Source: Clostridiales bacterium (GTDB taxonomy: Bacteria > Bacillota > Clostridia > Peptostreptococcales > Acidaminobacteraceae). Taken from it: DNA of 52,744 nt. The position numbers were made by a program, and so were the translations under genes. Below the pieces are notes generated by a model, which saw nothing but the letters and a program-made list of their open reading frames with translations, was not told where the DNA came from and ran no database searches. The DNA is taken from assembly GCA_030446305.1 (NCBI GenBank), contig JASUSA010000017.1, forward strand, positions 1 to 52,744. Direction: 5' to 3'. Positions 50,920-52,744 of this stretch are shown here, piece after piece (the first letter of the stretch is position 1; the number at the start of each line of letters is the position of its first letter).

Positions 50920-51441
50920 TTATGCCAAATCTTTGCGCATAAGCAAATCCGTCTGTACATCACTGCCGACGACAAAATCGTGCTTGCCAATTTGATAAAA
51001 ACCATTGTGTCGGTAATAACCAAGTGCATGTTCGTTCTTTTCCCATACGCCGAGCCAAAGATAGCATTTCCCTAGTCCTTTAGCCTCTTCAATCGCCTTG
51101 CACATCAGCAGACGCCCAAGTCCCAAGCCTTGATATGCACGCTTAATATAAATGCGTTCAACCTCAAGTGCCGCCGGATCATGTATATCGGATTGCGCCG
51201 AATCCACATTGAGTTTTAAATAACCCGCTGCCTCTTCTCCGGCGTAGAGCAGGTAAAAAAACGTATCTGAATCTTCAAGCTCGCGCAGCAGCTTTTCCGT
51301 TGCATAAGCTTTTTTAAGAAACAGTGCCAAATCCACCGCCTGGTTTTGATCGCCAAACGTCTCGCTAAATGTCTCAATCGAAAGCATCTGTATGGTATTC
51401 ACCATGGCTTCCGTACCGCGTACAAACTGATAATATGCCAT
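50920..51441 (-). CDS. GNAT-family N-acetyltransferase (PaiA-like)
   Basis: A 173-aa acetyltransferase. The acetyl-CoA binding motif A is RAYQGLGLGRLLMCKAIEEA (Q-x-x-G-x-G), preceded by the beta strand ALEVERIYIK. The N-terminus IQMLSIETFSETFGDQN resembles PaiA spermine/spermidine acetyltransferases. AGGAGG precedes the ATG. Polyamine acetylation is possible but not proven. Confidence 0.88.
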   Translation of the reverse strand: MAYYQFVRGTEAMVNTIQMLSIETFSETFGDQNQAVDLALFLKKAYATEKLLRELEDSDTFFYLLYAGEEAAGYLKLNVDSAQSDIHDPAALEVERIYIKRAYQGLGLGRLLMCKAIEEAKGLGKCYLWLGVWEKNEHALGYYRHNGFYQIGKHDFVVGSDVQTDLLMRKDLA

Positions 51442-51509
51442 CTACCCTCCTAGATATCTTGAAGGCATTCACAATAAAGCCCTCGCAATTTACTGCATAC
51501 ATCCAGTTT

Positions 51510-52142
51510 TTATCGGATAAAATTTGTTCGAAGACGACCTTCTGCCTCTGGCGCCTTAATCCCCGCTGCTTCACCGGCTGCTTTGCACTTTAACATATAA
51601 ACCATATTTCTGGCGAGGACACGCATAATTTGAAGACCTTCCAGATCTTGCTTCACTTCTTCCGGCGTATTGCCGTATACCATATTCCAGTATCGTGAAG
51701 AAACAATGGGCATTTGAGAAATGAGAAAATATTTATTGAGTTGATCTAATGCCGCAACAGTCCCCGCACGTCTGGCCGATAAAATCGCCGCCCCCGGCTT
51801 TAAATAAAATGCATTCCTGCCGCCACTGGAATCCGCCCTAAATACACGATCTAGGAAAGAGGTAATCGCACCTGTCGCCGCTGCATAGTGAACAGGTGAA
51901 CCAAATATAAAACCATCTGCCGTCTCTGCTAAATCTAAAAATTGGTTAACCTTGTCATCAAAGACACACTGTCCTTTACCTGAACACTTGCCACAAGCAA
52001 TACAACCTGCAATCGGCTTTTTACCAAGCTGAAAAATCTCGCTTTCAACACCTTCAAATGCCAAAGTCTCTTGAATCTCCGTAAGTGCCGTGTAAGTACA
52101 TCCCTTATCATTTGGACTGCCATTTACCAATAGTACTTTCAT
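51510..52142 (-). CDS. NAD(P)H-dependent FMN reductase-like flavodoxin-fold protein
   Basis: A 210-aa flavodoxin-fold oxidoreductase with the FMN loop NGSPNDKGCTYTAL, and the iron-sulfur-flavoprotein-like segment GCIACGKCSGKGQCVFDD with a compact cysteine cluster (C-x2-C-x2-C-x5-C). FGSPVHYAAATGAITSFLDRVF is the second flavin contact. The cysteine spacing is that of iron-sulfur flavoproteins (Isf-type), so a [4Fe-4S] cluster next to FMN is likely. AGAGAGG lies six bases before ATG 52142; a start at 52163 lacks an RBS. Confidence 0.88.
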   Translation of the reverse strand: MKVLLVNGSPNDKGCTYTALTEIQETLAFEGVESEIFQLGKKPIAGCIACGKCSGKGQCVFDDKVNQFLDLAETADGFIFGSPVHYAAATGAITSFLDRVFRADSSGGRNAFYLKPGAAILSARRAGTVAALDQLNKYFLISQMPIVSSRYWNMVYGNTPEEVKQDLEGLQIMRVLARNMVYMLKCKAAGEAAGIKAPEAEGRLRTNFIR

Positions 52143-52580
52143 TTTTTGCCTCTCTCTCCTCATCCATTACGTTAACAAAATAACGGTGTTTCCATCACCG
52201 CTATGCTTTTTCAACAGTATACGTCATTCTAAGCAAAATGTGAATGCCTGATGTGTCTATCAAGCATTTGATGCATCTCCCATATCCCAGCATTCCATTT
52301 CAGACAATTGCAAATCCATAATATGACATTATTGTGCGATATTATCGGACATTTTAGTGGCAATTTACCGCTCAAGCCATTGCAACCAAAGGCTTTCGTC
52401 ACGTTTTTAACAAAGTCTTCAAATCCATTTTTGTATTGCATAATATCATTATTTTGGATAAAATTCAATTGTAATCTTGTGTTGTTCCCTAGCGGTCCCG
52501 TCTGCTAAATCGGCAGCTTTCCTGCCCTTTGCCGGTATGCAGTTTCAAGTGATACCTGCCGTGTTGTGTAACAATCGTTT

Positions 52581-52629
52581 GGCACCCGGTTATCCTTTAT
52601 TAAAGAAAATAACCACTGCTATGGGTGCC
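52581..52629 (-). other. Long hairpin at the very start of the predicted minus-strand transcript
   Basis: On the minus strand GGCACCC and GGTTAT pair with ATAACC and GGGTGCC (13 bp) with an 8-nt bulge on one side and a 15-nt loop. It begins at the predicted first nucleotides of the transcript, as in many structured leaders and small RNAs. No known riboswitch was matched. Confidence 0.5.
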
Positions 52630-52636
52630 TGACTAT

Positions 52637-52666
52637 TTTATAACCAGACCAGCTAATAAAAGTCAA
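52637..52666 (-). promoter_or_regulatory. Sigma-A type promoter on the minus strand
   Basis: TTGACT (52666-52661) and TATAAA (52642-52637) with an 18-bp spacer, or TTATAA with 17 bp. The predicted transcription start is about 52630. Confidence 0.6.
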
Positions 52667-52744
52667 CAACCAATTTTAAATTTTTTGAATAATGCTTGTC
52701 CTGAAAAGAAGGTACAGCAAAGCTAGCCATTTTGAAATACGAAC

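Larger units (their letters stand above)
52143..52744. other. Gene-free window end with a promoter and structured sequence
   Basis: No supported protein gene in about 600 bp. The minus strand holds a promoter at 52637-52666, the hairpin region at 52581-52629 directly after it, and further small hairpins (GGCAG-GAAAG-CTGCC around 52527-52541) before a short 79-codon frame that has no family match and no RBS. Confidence 0.5.

Noticed and set aside
52229..52468. 79-codon minus-strand reading frame, possible transposase remnant
   Set aside because: No recognisable motif and no RBS; kept only as part of the gene-free region.
1..52744. tRNA, rRNA, prophage, intact insertion sequences or plasmid origin
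   Set aside because: No sequence with the required structure or genes was seen on either strand.

Overview
The window looks like the chromosome of an anaerobic, organic- and amino-acid-fermenting member of the Bacillota (Clostridia-like). The reasons are strong AGGAGG-type ribosome binding sites, an HPr kinase/phosphorylase (hprK), a gene closely matching clostridial 4-hydroxybutyryl-CoA dehydratase, a butyrate-type CoA-transferase, an ADP-forming type acyl-CoA synthetase, and several sigma-54 activators. No rRNA, tRNA, prophage, intact insertion sequence or CRISPR array was seen. The species cannot be named from this sequence alone.

Layout. 1-6.3 kb: the tail of an unknown gene, a CoA-acylating methylmalonate/malonate-semialdehyde dehydrogenase, a flavodoxin, an ABC exporter with a C-terminal cyclic-nucleotide-binding domain, and a secreted alkaline phosphatase. 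6.4-12 kb: a YibE/F membrane protein, a YeiH-type transporter divergent from a LysR regulator, and an arsR-permease-thioredoxin operon under a 34-bp palindromic operator. 12.3-22 kb: a six-step minus-strand operon (TRAP dctP-dctQ-dctM, VOC epimerase-like protein, NDP-forming acyl-CoA synthetase, DUF169 protein, CoA-transferase) behind a consensus -24/-12 promoter and a PrpR-type activator. It reads as an uptake-and-CoA-activation route for an unidentified carboxylic acid. 22.2-25.3 kb: a glycine-betaine type ABC transporter. 26-29.2 kb: 4-hydroxybutyryl-CoA dehydratase with its own perfect -24/-12 promoter and a PAS-type sigma-54 activator. 29.7-32.2 kb: a YhcH-family protein divergent from a PrpR-like regulator whose AAA+ domain has lost GAFTGA. 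32.3-35.5 kb: an iron block (a Fur-boxed zinc-ribbon miniprotein, a 53-aa FeoB-associated Cys-rich protein, feoB, feoA). 35.6-46.2 kb: folC, a LysR gene divergent from a predicted small RNA, hprK, a serine hydrolase, a DUF438/PAS protein, an RsmF-like methyltransferase, a zinc-ribbon membrane protein and an MBL hydrolase. 46.5-49.9 kb: a third sigma-54 activator driving an isochorismatase-family hydrolase and an M20 amidohydrolase. 49.9-52.7 kb: HxlR/flavin-split-barrel divergon, GNAT acetyltransferase, NAD(P)H-dependent FMN reductase-like protein, and a gene-free end containing a promoter followed at once by a structured sequence.

Three themes cut across the window. (1) Three sigma-54 activators each sit beside a target operon that has a textbook -24/-12 promoter, and a fourth, degenerate activator looks unable to contact sigma-54. 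(2) Fur-like operators sit before feoA, feoB, the zinc-ribbon miniprotein and probably the flavodoxin. (3) Short tandem-repeat arrays (8-14 bp units, a different unit each time) lie just 3' of many genes, commonly between stop codon and terminator. Several start codons were moved from the longest reading frame to a codon with a better ribosome binding site; these are flagged individually.
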